Shown: positions 26,605 through 35,614, numbered from the stretch's first letter. The stretch is 64,000 nucleotides of DNA from Deltaproteobacteria bacterium (GCA_029261875.1 JAJDAL010000042.1:62001-126000), one strand, 5' to 3'. The notes: generated by a model not told the origin, from the sequence alone. Program-made: numbers and translations.

Positions 26605-26624
26605 AGCCGCTTCGCCTTGGCCTT

Positions 26625-27191
26625 CTAGCCTCGAACGGGCGTCGCCTTGAGGCGCGCCTTTCCCTTCTCGACCACTACGCGAAAGCGGATTTCGTCGCAG
26701 CCGTGTTTTTCGCGCAGGCTGCGGGCCTGCTTGCGAAGCGCGGCTTGAAAGTTTTCGCGGGTGACGGTCTTACTATCGCCACACGCACTTCGCGCCTCTT
26801 GGTACGCGCTGAAGAGTTCGTCATCGGATTTCTTGCGCGGCGCCTTGGTGGCTTTCGGCGGCGCTGTCTTGGCCGTTCCGACGCGCAACTTGGCTTTGAA
26901 CAGGTGGGGTTGATAGGTCCCGTCTTCGATCTGCCGCATGTTCTTTTCCCACTGTCCGCGTTGGGCGAAGAAGCGCGCACACAGGGTGTTGAATTTGAAG
27001 CGCAGGGCGGTGTTGACGATGGGGGTCCCGGACCAGAATGACACCGTGCGCTGGACTTCGTCGCGCAGCATCTGGGGTGGACGCGGTCGGGTGCCCACGA
27101 AGTAGGCCTCGTACTCGCGCTTGAGTTGCTTGAGCTTGATCTCGAATGATTCGAGGTCCGCCTCGAGGTCTTCGCCCAGGGGTTGCGCCAT
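26625..27191 (-). CDS. Probable MXAN_5187-like conserved protein
   Basis: 188 residues, cytosolic, charged. The N-terminal half has FEIKLKQLKREYEAYFVGTRPRPP, resembling a domain I recall from myxobacterial MXAN_5187-type proteins, in which an R/K-x-x-Y-x-x-Y/F-F segment is followed by R-R/P-x-P-P. FWSGTPIVNTALRFKFNTLCARF follows. A Lys/Ala/Pro-rich linker (about 105-122) leads to a C-terminal domain with RENFQAALRKQARSLREKHGCDEIRFRVVVEKGKARLKATPV, probably a helix pair and a beta hairpin. Function unknown. It diverges from nagA across 56 bases. Confidence 0.6.
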   Translation of the reverse strand: MAQPLGEDLEADLESFEIKLKQLKREYEAYFVGTRPRPPQMLRDEVQRTVSFWSGTPIVNTALRFKFNTLCARFFAQRGQWEKNMRQIEDGTYQPHLFKAKLRVGTAKTAPPKATKAPRKKSDDELFSAYQEARSACGDSKTVTRENFQAALRKQARSLREKHGCDEIRFRVVVEKGKARLKATPVRG

Positions 27192-27247
27192 GCAGAATCA
27201 ATCGGAGCGCTACGGCGATCCCTTGACCCGGGGGGTAGACTCGCCGG

Positions 27248-28417
27248 GTGGCAAGAACGCTTCTCGAAAACGCAATTTGCATCGATCCGGAGTCCCGCGA
27301 GCCCGTGCCGGGCGCCCTGCTGATCGAAGACGAGCGGATCGTCGAGTTGTTGCCGCCGGGCGCGCCGGTTTCCGATGCCGCGCGGATCGACCTGGACGGC
27401 GCGTACCTGGCACCGGGATTCATCGATCTGCACTTCCACGGCAGCGCGATCTTCGCAGCGCCCGGCTCCCTGGGGCCGGCGCTGGCGCTCGATTCGGCTT
27501 CCCTGGCCCGGTTCGGAACCACGAGTTTTCTCTCCACGACGGTCGCGCTGCCGGCAACGGAGCTCTCGGGTCTGATCGAAGAAATGCGCGATGCATTCGG
27601 CCGCGGCGCGTGGCCCGGCGCACGACCGCTCGGCGTCCATCTCGAAGGTCCGTGGATCAATACCGACGCACCCGGGGCCCAACCGCCCGCCGGGATACGC
27701 CCCTACGATTCCGCCGAAGGGCGCGAAATTTTCGACCGCGGCGATTCGCTGATTCGCATGATCACCCTGGCGCCGGAGATCGAAGGGGCGGACGACCTGC
27801 TCAAAGATCTGGAGAAACGCGAGATCGTTCCCGCTCTGGGCCACACACGCGCCGACCGCTCCACTACCGAGCGCGGCGTCGCCCATGGGATCCGGCACGT
27901 GACGCACCTCTTCAACGCGATGCCATCGCTTCATCATCGCGATCTGGGTGCGACGGGCGTGGCGCTCAGCGACGACGAATTGACCTGCGATCTGATCTGC
28001 GACGGAGTCCACGTCGATCCGGGTGTGGTGGTGCTGGCGGCGCGCGCGAAACGGGATCGCCTGATATTGATCACCGATCGACTGCAACCCCCGGCCGGTG
28101 AGCACAGTTTCTTCGGGGCCGGTCGCCTGCGCGACGAGGGCGGTGCGCTGCGCATGCAGAACGGCACGCTGGCGGGCAGTCTCGTCACCCTCGACCGCGC
28201 CCTGGCGAACGCCCAGGAATTCGGCGCCATGTCGCTACTCGAAGCGGTTGCGGCCTGCACGCTGCGCCCCGCCAAGGTGCTGGGAATCGAAGCCACGCGC
28301 GGCACCCTGCGCAGGGGATCCCAAGCCGACCTCACGAGCTTCGATGTCGACGGAAAGATCCTGCAAACCTGGCTGGCGGGGAAGCGCCTCTACCCGACGC
28401 CGAATTCGAGCGCGTGA
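27248..28417 (+). CDS. nagA: N-acetylglucosamine-6-phosphate deacetylase
   Basis: Amidohydrolase that removes acetate from GlcNAc-6-phosphate during amino-sugar and peptidoglycan recycling. Landmarks are PGFIDLHFHG, the metal glutamate in HLEGPWIN, histidines in LGHTRAD and HLFNAMP, DGVHVDPG, and the catalytic aspartate in LITDRLQPPAGE. Starts at GTG 27248; 389 residues, normal. No nagB, nagE or nagK is adjacent, so it seems to be a stand-alone recycling gene. Confidence 0.93.
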   Translation: MARTLLENAICIDPESREPVPGALLIEDERIVELLPPGAPVSDAARIDLDGAYLAPGFIDLHFHGSAIFAAPGSLGPALALDSASLARFGTTSFLSTTVALPATELSGLIEEMRDAFGRGAWPGARPLGVHLEGPWINTDAPGAQPPAGIRPYDSAEGREIFDRGDSLIRMITLAPEIEGADDLLKDLEKREIVPALGHTRADRSTTERGVAHGIRHVTHLFNAMPSLHHRDLGATGVALSDDELTCDLICDGVHVDPGVVVLAARAKRDRLILITDRLQPPAGEHSFFGAGRLRDEGGALRMQNGTLAGSLVTLDRALANAQEFGAMSLLEAVAACTLRPAKVLGIEATRGTLRRGSQADLTSFDVDGKILQTWLAGKRLYPTPNSSA

Positions 28418-28676
28418 ACGAGTCCGCGGACTTCCCGGACCGCGACCACAATTCCCGCACCTTGGCTTCGAGCTGAGCCACCGGTTCGGAAAGTTCGCGG
28501 GTTCTCGCGTCCATGGCTCCATGGCGTCAGCTTCGGGATGTGTTGGGGACCGTTCTTGTGGGCGAGCTCTTCAGAAATCAGAAGGGCCATTCCCCGGTTG
28601 ATTTTCCAACGCGCGTAGGAATTGGGGGCCCAGCCGCTACTGCGGCGTCGTCAACGAACGGCTCGGAGGGGGGCCT

Positions 28677-31600
28677 CTACGCGCCTCTCGCACGGATCAC
28701 CGCTGAGTGAGACGAAATGGCTTCGAGTTCGACCTCCAATCCGGCCCGGCGGAATCCCGACTGGGCGCGCTCGAGCCATTGGTCTGCGGATTGCCCCTCG
28801 AACGATTTCCCGGTCCGTTCCAGCTCGCTCGCGATGTCGCGAAAGATCCGTGCGAGCTCCGGAAGCGCATCCAAATCGGTCGCGCCGTCGATCGCGCGTT
28901 TCCATCGCGACGAGGCCTCTCGATGAAGCCCCAGCAGTGAGAAACCGCGGGCAATCAGGCCGAGCGTTTCGCTGCGCTCTCGGGCGAGCTTGTCGCCGAT
29001 TTTTGCGCAACGCCGGGCCGTGGCGTTGAACTCGCGTCGCAACTTTGCCGAAACCGGTTGTCCCGCCGTCACCTCCTCCTGGATCTGATCCACCGCGAAG
29101 CGGAGCCGCGCCGCGTAGTACATGGATGCGTGATACGGAATCGGCCGACCCTCTCGGCTCAAGAGACGCTGGGCTTGGCCGATGCGTTTTGCCGCCTCAT
29201 CCCATTCTCCGCGGAACAGCTTGATCTTGGCCAGCCCCCCGATGCCGACTGCTCGGATACGGTTTTCGGTGCGAGATTGCACCCAACTCTCCAGCACCTC
29301 CTCGGCTTCGTCGAGTCGCCGTTGCTCGAGGAGGCTGAAGCCGGTTTGGCAGCGCTCGTTCGAGTGAGCGAACTCGTAGCCCCATTCGGCTCCGAGTTCG
29401 CGGAGCTTCGCAATCTGATCGTTGACGGCGTCCCAACGTCCCTGGCGGATGTTTCGCTCGCAACACAGTCCGAGATACACGTCGGCGTCCCAGAGCAGGC
29501 CGTGGCGCAAACCCACTTCCAAGAGTTCAGGACTCAGGTCCTGATCCGGTGACCATCGCCCCCCCAGGTAGTTCGGAATGAACGTCATGGCTTCGTAGAG
29601 GAAGCGGTCGACGTCGCTCTCTACGAATCGCTCGGCCACGTCGAGGAAGCGCCGGCTGGCGCCAACGGAGATGTCCGTCCACGCGAAGAACGCACCGGAC
29701 GAAGCGATGACTCCCACCGCGTGTTCCCAGTTTTCGGGGTCGAACTTTTTCGTGAAGTGGTTGATGGCCGCAATGACGTCGAAGAATGCGCGCTCGGCAT
29801 CGGCGGTGCATTGGGCTCTGGACCGGTTGTACATCAATTGCCAGACCCGTCCGTCCCTATCGGTACCGACCTTTCTCGCGTCCGTGAGTTGCCCCCGATA
29901 GAGCCGCCACAATACCCGCGGTAAATCCAAGGCGAACTTCGCATAGGTGCCCACCTTGAACGTCGGAACCCATTGGCGGTGCAACCGAAGCGCGCGATTG
30001 AAATGCTCGATGCTCTCCGGAAGTTCGCCTCGATTCAGTAGAGCTCGGGCGAGATTGGCCTCCAGCCGCGCGTTGTCGTGGCCGTGGATGGAACGCTTCG
30101 ACGAAGCGGCATAGAGCCAGTAGGCCTGCCGGAACAGGCGAAGCGCTTCCGCGGAGGCCGCCGCCGCCGCCGCCCGCTCGCCGGCCGATTCGAGGTAGCC
30201 AATCGCGACATCGTTGTGTCCCGCGGCGAGGTGGTGATACGCCAACAGCGCATACACGTCCTGGCGGTTCCCGACGGAGGCTTCCTCGATGGCTTCGGCG
30301 CAGCGCGCGTGGATGGTTTTCCGCTCGTCTTCGGGGATCGAGTTGTACAACGCTTCCTGGGTCAGGGCGTGTTCGAAACGATAGATCCGCTTGGCCCGCA
30401 GACTGCGAACTTGGGTCTGGGTGGTCTCGTGGGTCGCGCTCGCGCGCAGGAAGCAGCGAGCGATGAGAGCTTCGAGATCGGTTGCGAGTTCGCCGAAGTA
30501 TTGGTGGTCCGCCTCGATGGCTTCGCCAATGGCCGTCTCCTCGAACTGACGACCCAGAACCGCTGCCAGTTTCAGCAAGTGCTGTTGCGAGGGCGTCAGG
30601 CGCGAAACGCGGTTCGAGATCACCTCGTTGATGTTCTGCGGTATGTCCAATTGGATTGAAGTCACATCGAGCCGTCCGCCCTCGCCGAGTTGGAGGCTGC
30701 CTGCATCGAGCATCGAGCGAAGGAGCTCTTCGAGAAAGAACGGGTTACCCCCGGCCCGGTCCACTAGGACTCGGAGCGCCGCATGGGGGAAATCCTCGCT
30801 AACCGTCGCCGAGCGAAGCAGTTCCGCACTCTCCAGATCACCCAGCGGTTCCAACTCGAGGTGACGCAAGTGAAGGGCGTAGTTGGACGAACAGTGACTC
30901 CTCAGTCGATCGCTCGTATCCGGATAGCCGGGTCGAAACGCAGCCATCACGAGCAACGCGTGTCGTTCGGATACCGGCAAGATTGCCTCGAGCAGATCCA
31001 TGGTGGCCGGATCCGCCCAGTGGAGATCTTCAAAAGAGAGGATCAACGGTCGGGCTTCGACGAGACATTCGAGCCAGCGGCGCACGCTCGCTTGAATCAC
31101 GCGTTCGAGTGCCTCTCCCTCGAGGCCGCGAATCGCAGCACCGCTCGCTGCGGGAAGCTCGATCCCAATCGCGCGGGCGAGACACGCGGTGATCTCAGGC
31201 ACTTCCTCTGCGGGACAGAGGTCGTTCACGCCCCGTTCGATCCGGTCCAAGGGCCGCGTGTCCCCGGCTGCGTGAGCGAGGTCCGCCCAGTCGAGAATCA
31301 TGTCCACGAAGTGTTGGTAACCCAGGGAGGTACCCGACGAACGGGCACGGCCCTGCAATACCAGAACTTGTTTGGATGTCGCATACGCTGCGACGTGGGC
31401 GACGAGGGCGCTCTTTCCCAGTCCGTTTTGCCCTTCGAGGGCGACGATCGAGCCGCGTCCCCGGCGCAGCTCTTCGATGCACTCTTGTAGTACGTGGATC
31501 TCCCGCGTGCGACCGACGATGCGCGACGCGCGCAGGCCCGTGGTCTGCTCAGAAGCGCGGTCGATCGCACGGAGGGCCGGCGAAAGGAGGGTTGGGTTCT

Positions 31601-31727
31601 CGTTTGCTTGGGAAGTGATCTGGGACTCGATACTCCGGCGCAGGCTGTCGATCGTATCACGGGAAGGTGTGAGCGATTGGCGCGCGGCCTCGAGAATCGC
31701 CTGGGTGTGGCGACTGAGATCGGTCAT
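28677..31727 (-). CDS. Large AAA ATPase with TPR-like C-terminus, coupled to an ECF sigma factor
   Basis: 1016 residues. Residues 1-38 form a short helical module (HTQAILEAARQSLTPS and what follows) of a type I recall at the N-terminus of various myxobacterial regulators. An AAA_16/STAND-like ATPase follows from about 68: VGRTREI, Walker A GQNGLGKS (99-106), Walker B ILSFEDLHWAD, and sensor-like GGNPFFLEELLR. Residues from about 480 on are helical TPR-like repeats (AEALRLFRQAYWLYA, LEANLARALLNRGELPESIEHFNRALRLH). No DNA-binding, kinase or cyclase domain is visible, unlike MalT-type relatives. Its ATG overlaps the stop of the sigma gene, so the two are produced together. It may sense a ligand and control the sigma factor; this is inference. 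Confidence 0.82.
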   Translation of the reverse strand: MTDLSRHTQAILEAARQSLTPSRDTIDSLRRSIESQITSQANENPTLLSPALRAIDRASEQTTGLRASRIVGRTREIHVLQECIEELRRGRGSIVALEGQNGLGKSALVAHVAAYATSKQVLVLQGRARSSGTSLGYQHFVDMILDWADLAHAAGDTRPLDRIERGVNDLCPAEEVPEITACLARAIGIELPAASGAAIRGLEGEALERVIQASVRRWLECLVEARPLILSFEDLHWADPATMDLLEAILPVSERHALLVMAAFRPGYPDTSDRLRSHCSSNYALHLRHLELEPLGDLESAELLRSATVSEDFPHAALRVLVDRAGGNPFFLEELLRSMLDAGSLQLGEGGRLDVTSIQLDIPQNINEVISNRVSRLTPSQQHLLKLAAVLGRQFEETAIGEAIEADHQYFGELATDLEALIARCFLRASATHETTQTQVRSLRAKRIYRFEHALTQEALYNSIPEDERKTIHARCAEAIEEASVGNRQDVYALLAYHHLAAGHNDVAIGYLESAGERAAAAAASAEALRLFRQAYWLYAASSKRSIHGHDNARLEANLARALLNRGELPESIEHFNRALRLHRQWVPTFKVGTYAKFALDLPRVLWRLYRGQLTDARKVGTDRDGRVWQLMYNRSRAQCTADAERAFFDVIAAINHFTKKFDPENWEHAVGVIASSGAFFAWTDISVGASRRFLDVAERFVESDVDRFLYEAMTFIPNYLGGRWSPDQDLSPELLEVGLRHGLLWDADVYLGLCCERNIRQGRWDAVNDQIAKLRELGAEWGYEFAHSNERCQTGFSLLEQRRLDEAEEVLESWVQSRTENRIRAVGIGGLAKIKLFRGEWDEAAKRIGQAQRLLSREGRPIPYHASMYYAARLRFAVDQIQEEVTAGQPVSAKLRREFNATARRCAKIGDKLARERSETLGLIARGFSLLGLHREASSRWKRAIDGATDLDALPELARIFRDIASELERTGKSFEGQSADQWLERAQSGFRRAGLEVELEAISSHSAVIRARGA

Positions 31728-32329
31728 TGTCCCCTCTCCTGCTCGGCTTTTCGGAAATCCGCTGCAGCGGATTCGAATTGTTTGCGTGCGGCGCGCAAGC
31801 GCGAGTAGACCGTGTTGGCGTTCAATCCAGTCAGCTCCGCGATTCGGGCGGCCGTGAGCCCTTCGATCTCGGAGAAAACAAAGATCTCTCGCTTCTCCGG
31901 ATCGATTTGCAACAGAAGAGATTCAAAGATCTCGATCGCCTGGTTGCGAATAGCAACCCGGGACGGCGGCCGGTCGGGACCTTCGAGGGCATCCTCGGCA
32001 GTCAATGGAGAAGTGGGATGTCGCCGCAATCCCCGATGGTAGTTGCGCACGACGCCGCGCAGGATTCCCCGCACCCAGGCCTGCATGGAGGAACGTCCGT
32101 CGAAATCCGCCATTCGCCGGTGTACGACCAGGAATACTTCCTGGACGATGTCCGCCACCGCCGACTCCTGCACGCCCATCAGCCGCGCCTGGCGCCACGC
32201 AAAGCGGACGTGCTGCTCATAGATCGCCGCGAACGAGGATTCTGCAGCCGTGTTCCGGGCTGCGGAGCTCCCTACTGCATCGAGGGCCCTCGGGGGCGTC
32301 TTTGGAACGAGATTCACTGCTGGACCCAT
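31724..32329 (-). CDS. ECF-type RNA polymerase sigma factor
   Basis: Sigma-70 family factor of 201 residues with only regions 2 and 4. Region 2 (about 33-98) holds FAAIYEQHVRFAWRQARLMG, DIVQEVFLVVHRRM and MQAWVRGILRGVVRNYHRG; region 4 (about 138-190) is a helix-turn-helix with EIEGLTAARIAELTGLNANTVYSRLRAARKQF. No anti-sigma gene of the usual membrane zinc type is adjacent; the coupled downstream gene is the AAA/TPR ATPase. The gap upstream contains a GGAAC element and a palindrome that could allow autoregulation. Confidence 0.9.
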   Translation of the reverse strand: MGPAVNLVPKTPPRALDAVGSSAARNTAAESSFAAIYEQHVRFAWRQARLMGVQESAVADIVQEVFLVVHRRMADFDGRSSMQAWVRGILRGVVRNYHRGLRRHPTSPLTAEDALEGPDRPPSRVAIRNQAIEIFESLLLQIDPEKREIFVFSEIEGLTAARIAELTGLNANTVYSRLRAARKQFESAAADFRKAEQERGQ

Positions 32330-32738
32330 CGTCGCTCTCAGAAAAAATAGCCCCCACCCCTAAGTAGTTGTCCACGTTCCGAGATTTTCGTGACGCTTTG
32401 AAAATCTCACTTTTTTCCCTCGATCGGGACAGATTTCCGAAGCCGCGGACAATTCACCTATGAGCGCACGACTTTGTTGCTGTGGTGGAGATGGTTGTGG
32501 GTCGAGTCACGAATCGGTTCCGGGGGAGTATCGAGAAGAAAGCCTCCCCGGTTCCGATTTCGGGCCTCGTGATCTGCGGGGGAGCCTTGCGGCTCTGGGA
32601 CGGGACCGACGCCCGTTCGCGCGAGGTACGCTGGCATTCCTCCAATTTCATCAAACAAGAGTTTCCCAAGTTGTGCATTGAGGGACTAACGAGTAGGCCC
32701 GGACGCGTCGGGCCGATTAGAAGGCAAGGGAGTCTTTG
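32330..32738. other. Divergent regulatory gap, sigma factor / delta-60 gene
   Basis: 409 bases without a convincing gene; a rightward open stretch from ATG 32460 is Cys- and Arg-rich and lacks a ribosome site. The leftward strand carries the inverted repeat at 32381-32408 immediately followed by GGAAC, an ECF-type -35 core, about 50 bases before the sigma start. The rightward gene has AAGGGAG at 32726-32732. Promoter positions for the rightward gene are not clear. Confidence 0.45.
32381..32408. promoter_or_regulatory. Inverted repeat upstream of the ECF sigma gene
   Basis: GAGATTTTC and GAAAATCTC are perfect nine-base arms around a ten-base centre, 51-79 bases upstream of the sigma start codon. 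On the leftward strand it is followed at once by CGGAACG, resembling the -35 element of ECF promoters. No gene runs into it from the left, so a terminator is unlikely even though T residues follow on the plus strand. An operator is the best guess. Confidence 0.5.
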
Positions 32739-34667
32739 ATGCAACTTTCGGGTATAACGGGTTGGGTTCGCACCCAGAAATTATCTCTCTTGCCCACGCT
32801 ATTCGCGCTTGTTTTGAGTGGACTGTCGACCGCGAGTGCCCGCGCGATCTCCATCGATTCGAGTTTCGGATCTGCGAAGTATGGATTCGGTTCGAGCCCC
32901 TCCGGCCGTTACACGCTGCCGAACGACGCACAGATGGTGGGCGTTGCGCCGGATGGAAAGATCATCGTCGCCGGAACGGTCTACAACTTGGCGCTGGCAG
33001 GAGTTCCGCAACGCGAAGACTTCGCGGTAGTGCGCTTCCACGCCGATGGTTTCATCGACTCCTCTTTCGGCACGTCGAGCAACATCACCTACACCAATAT
33101 TTCTTCGGTTTCGAACCCGGGGCCTCCCATCTCGCTGGAGGGAACCGTCGATGAAGTGATGGACATGAAGGTCCAAGCAGACGGAAAAATCGTTGTGGTG
33201 GGCCAGATCTCCACGAGTTTCGATTCGACGCCCCCGGCCGGAGCCGTCGTCCGCTACACCGCGGCCGGCGACGTCGATCTATCGGCTCGCAACGGCGGGA
33301 CTCCCTTCAAATTCATCCTCAACGACCCCGTGTCCGCCGTTGTGATCCAAGCCGATGGTCGGATCCTGATCGGTGGGTCCGGTACCGGACCCGGCGTGTT
33401 CATCAAACGTTTCGAGGCCGACGGAACCGACGATGGCGGCTTTGGCGCCGGTGGTGCAATGACCGTAGACCTGCCCGGGCAAGGAGATCAATTGCTGGGC
33501 CTGGCGATCGATTCAAGCGGTGCCATTTTTGGATACGGGAGCACTCATGAGTCGGAAGTCCTCATCTTTCGCCTGGACGGCGACGGCGTGTTGGATTCCG
33601 CATTTGGCGCCTCCGGCTTCGCCGATCTCGACAACGGTCTTCCCTATGGCCTCAATTTCTTGTATGCGACTACGCGAGGTGGGGTTCTTGTCGATTCGCA
33701 AGATCGCATTTTGGCGGTAGGCCGCAGTTGTGGTTCGATCGCGCTGGGTTGTGGAATCGGCGTGATTCGACTTCTGCCAGACGGGACGGTGGACACGAGC
33801 TACGGGTACGGGGGCCTCGCACGAGCCCCCAAGGAATGGGGCACGCCGAACCACGCGACGATTTCCAGCGATGACCGTGTATTGGTTGCATCTGCCGTGT
33901 ACGCCACATACATCTACTACGGCGTGACCCAATTCGGTCCCGAGGGACAACGCTACACGGAGCATGGAAATTCCGGGATCAAGGGCTGGCCCCAATCGGT
34001 TGCGATTCAGCAAGATCCCAGCGGTGGGTCGGATCGAGCGCTCGTGGCAGGATCATCCTTTGGGGGCAACGGAGCCTTGGCCGCCCTTCGCTTTTCCCTC
34101 GATGCGTTTCCGGAGCCGGTGGCATGTCCCCCAACGCTGCAACCGAGCTGCATCCCTGCGAATCGTGCGAAGTTGTTCTACGTGGCCACCAAGCCTGGGA
34201 AAGAAAAACTTAAGATTGATTGGAAGAAGCTCGCTTCTGCCACGCTGGCTTCCAACTTCGGAAATCCGGTGGAGGGGACAACGAGCTATGCGGCTTGCAT
34301 CTACGACGATGGAGGCGCGCTGGTGGAGGAATTCTCTGTTGACGCCGCCGGTCTACAATGCGCTGGACGCGACTGTTGGAAACCGCGCTCGGTGATCGGC
34401 TACAAGTTCAAAGACTCCGACGCGTCTTCCAAGGGGATTACGAATCTCGGAATCGCATCCGGTCCAGCACTGCGCGGATCCGTCAAGCTCCAAGGCAAGA
34501 ACAATGCGCTGCGCGGTCAAACAGAACTTCCCAGCGGCCTCGCACTGGCGCTCCTCGGACAGACCGCACCCACGGTGCAGTTACACGCGAGCGATGGGAT
34601 TTGCGTCGGGGCGACCCTCGACAACGTTCGCGTAGACACCGGGACGATCTATCAAGCCCAGAACTGA
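32739..34667 (+). CDS. Exported delta-60 repeat protein
   Basis: 642 residues from ATG 32739, chosen for its ribosome site over an adjacent TTG. A long signal peptide ends near residue 38 (LLPTLFALVLSGLSTASARA). About seven beta-propeller-type delta-60 repeats follow, recognisable by DGKIIVAGTVY, FHADGFIDSSFG, DGRILIGGSG, DGDGVLDSAFG, DGTVDTSYGYGG. From about residue 465 is a separate Cys-containing domain (CPPTLQPSCIPANRAKLFYVATKPGKEKLKIDWKK and beyond). It diverges from the ECF sigma gene and is a reasonable candidate target. Surface location is likely, function unknown. Confidence 0.8.
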   Translation: MQLSGITGWVRTQKLSLLPTLFALVLSGLSTASARAISIDSSFGSAKYGFGSSPSGRYTLPNDAQMVGVAPDGKIIVAGTVYNLALAGVPQREDFAVVRFHADGFIDSSFGTSSNITYTNISSVSNPGPPISLEGTVDEVMDMKVQADGKIVVVGQISTSFDSTPPAGAVVRYTAAGDVDLSARNGGTPFKFILNDPVSAVVIQADGRILIGGSGTGPGVFIKRFEADGTDDGGFGAGGAMTVDLPGQGDQLLGLAIDSSGAIFGYGSTHESEVLIFRLDGDGVLDSAFGASGFADLDNGLPYGLNFLYATTRGGVLVDSQDRILAVGRSCGSIALGCGIGVIRLLPDGTVDTSYGYGGLARAPKEWGTPNHATISSDDRVLVASAVYATYIYYGVTQFGPEGQRYTEHGNSGIKGWPQSVAIQQDPSGGSDRALVAGSSFGGNGALAALRFSLDAFPEPVACPPTLQPSCIPANRAKLFYVATKPGKEKLKIDWKKLASATLASNFGNPVEGTTSYAACIYDDGGALVEEFSVDAAGLQCAGRDCWKPRSVIGYKFKDSDASSKGITNLGIASGPALRGSVKLQGKNNALRGQTELPSGLALALLGQTAPTVQLHASDGICVGATLDNVRVDTGTIYQAQN

Positions 34668-34678
34668 GCGACGAAAAG

Positions 34679-34714
34679 ATCGAGGGTCCGGAGGAAACTC
34701 GGGCCCTCGATTTG
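34679..34714 (+). terminator. Candidate terminator after the delta-60 gene
   Basis: ATCGAGGGTCCGGAG and CTCGGGCCCTCGAT pair over about 14 positions (one wobble, one bulged G) around a GAAA loop, a stable tetraloop. Only TTTGG follows, so the T-tract is weak. It lies 11 bases past the stop codon. Confidence 0.55.
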
Positions 34715-34785
34715 GTACGTTGTCCCGATCGGCGGGAATTGTGTCGAGCCACGTGCGGCACCCCCTCGGTAGGTGGACGCACCGA

Positions 34786-35166
34786 ATGCGCATACGGACC
34801 AAGCGAATCTATGAACCCCGAGCCGCGTCTGATGGCCGCCGGATCCTGATTGACCGCTTGTGGCCGCGCGGGGTGTCCAAAGCCAGTGCCGAGATCGACT
34901 ACTGGGCCAAATCCGTCGCGCCCTCCAACGAACTGCGGCGCTGGTACCAGCACGATCCCGACAAATGGAAGGAATTCCGGCGGCGTTATTTCTCGGAGCT
35001 CCGCGCCAATCCGGAAGGGATGGCGGAGCTGCGCGAACATCTGGGCTCCGGGACGAACACGCTCCTGTTCGGTTCCAAGGAAGAGGTGCTCAACAATGCG
35101 AGCGCATTGCGGGAATACCTCGAAGCCAAAGCCAAAAAGAAGGCAGCGTCGAAGCGGAAACGCTGA
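34786..35166 (+). CDS. DUF488 family protein
   Basis: 126 residues from ATG 34786. KRIYEPRAASDGRRILIDRLWPRGVSK is the diagnostic DUF488 N-terminus (R-x-Y-x-P-x-x-x-D-G-x-R-x-L-V-D-R-x-W-P-R-G), followed by WAKSVAPSNELRRWYQHDPDKW and FGSKEEVLNNASALREYL. The C-terminus is a Lys/Ala tail. Biochemical role unknown. A hairpin separates it from the delta-60 gene. Confidence 0.88.
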   Translation: MRIRTKRIYEPRAASDGRRILIDRLWPRGVSKASAEIDYWAKSVAPSNELRRWYQHDPDKWKEFRRRYFSELRANPEGMAELREHLGSGTNTLLFGSKEEVLNNASALREYLEAKAKKKAASKRKR

Positions 35167-35213
35167 GCGAATCGCTGGAATCGGGGCGCGATCGCGATGG
35201 AGGAAAGAACCCG

Positions 35214-35543
35214 ATGCCCTACGACGAAGAGTTGGCGGACCGGATCCGCGTGCTGCTCGCGCGGCGGCGCGAAATTTCGGAAAAGAAGATGTTTGGTGGG
35301 CTCTCCTTCTTGCTGCGCGGCAACATGTTTTGCGGTGTCGCGAACCAGGCCTTGATGGTGCGGGTGGGTCCCGATGCGTACGAGAATGCGCTGACGCGCG
35401 CCCACGCCCGCGAGATGGATTTCACGGGCCGCCCCCTCAAGGGGATGGTGTTCGTCGACGCCAAGGGTTTTCGCACTTCCGCGCAGCTCGGCGCGTGGGT
35501 CGAACGCGGGCTCGAGTTCGCCAAGACGCTACCCGCGAAATAG
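35214..35543 (+). CDS. TfoX N-terminal domain protein
   Basis: 109 residues with GGAGGAAAG before the ATG. VLLARRREISEKKMFGGLSFLLRGNMFCGVANQALMVRVG is the TfoX/Sxy N-terminal fold (the K-K-M-F-G-G core is diagnostic), and ENALTRAHAREMDFTGRPLKGMVFV follows. The C-terminal TfoX domain of true competence regulators is missing; single-domain versions are common and of unknown role. It follows DUF488 by 47 bases. Confidence 0.87.
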   Translation: MPYDEELADRIRVLLARRREISEKKMFGGLSFLLRGNMFCGVANQALMVRVGPDAYENALTRAHAREMDFTGRPLKGMVFVDAKGFRTSAQLGAWVERGLEFAKTLPAK

Positions 35544-35614
35544 ATCGGGGGGGCTGCACTGTGGTGAAGGCACGTTTGTGCGGTTCCGACCGCGCTGGCG
35601 AGTAAGCTCGCCCC

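Noticed and set aside
28235..28676. Transposase remnant or small gene between nagA and the ATPase gene
   Set aside because: A leftward reading of LSEPVAQLEAKVRELWSRSGKSA vaguely recalls IS66 N-termini, but frames are short, no terminal repeats are visible and no start has a ribosome site. The stretch 28418-28676 is treated as non-coding.
32460..32681. Small Cys-rich protein in the sigma/delta-60 gap
   Set aside because: No ribosome binding site and Arg/Ser-rich composition typical of a random GC-rich frame.
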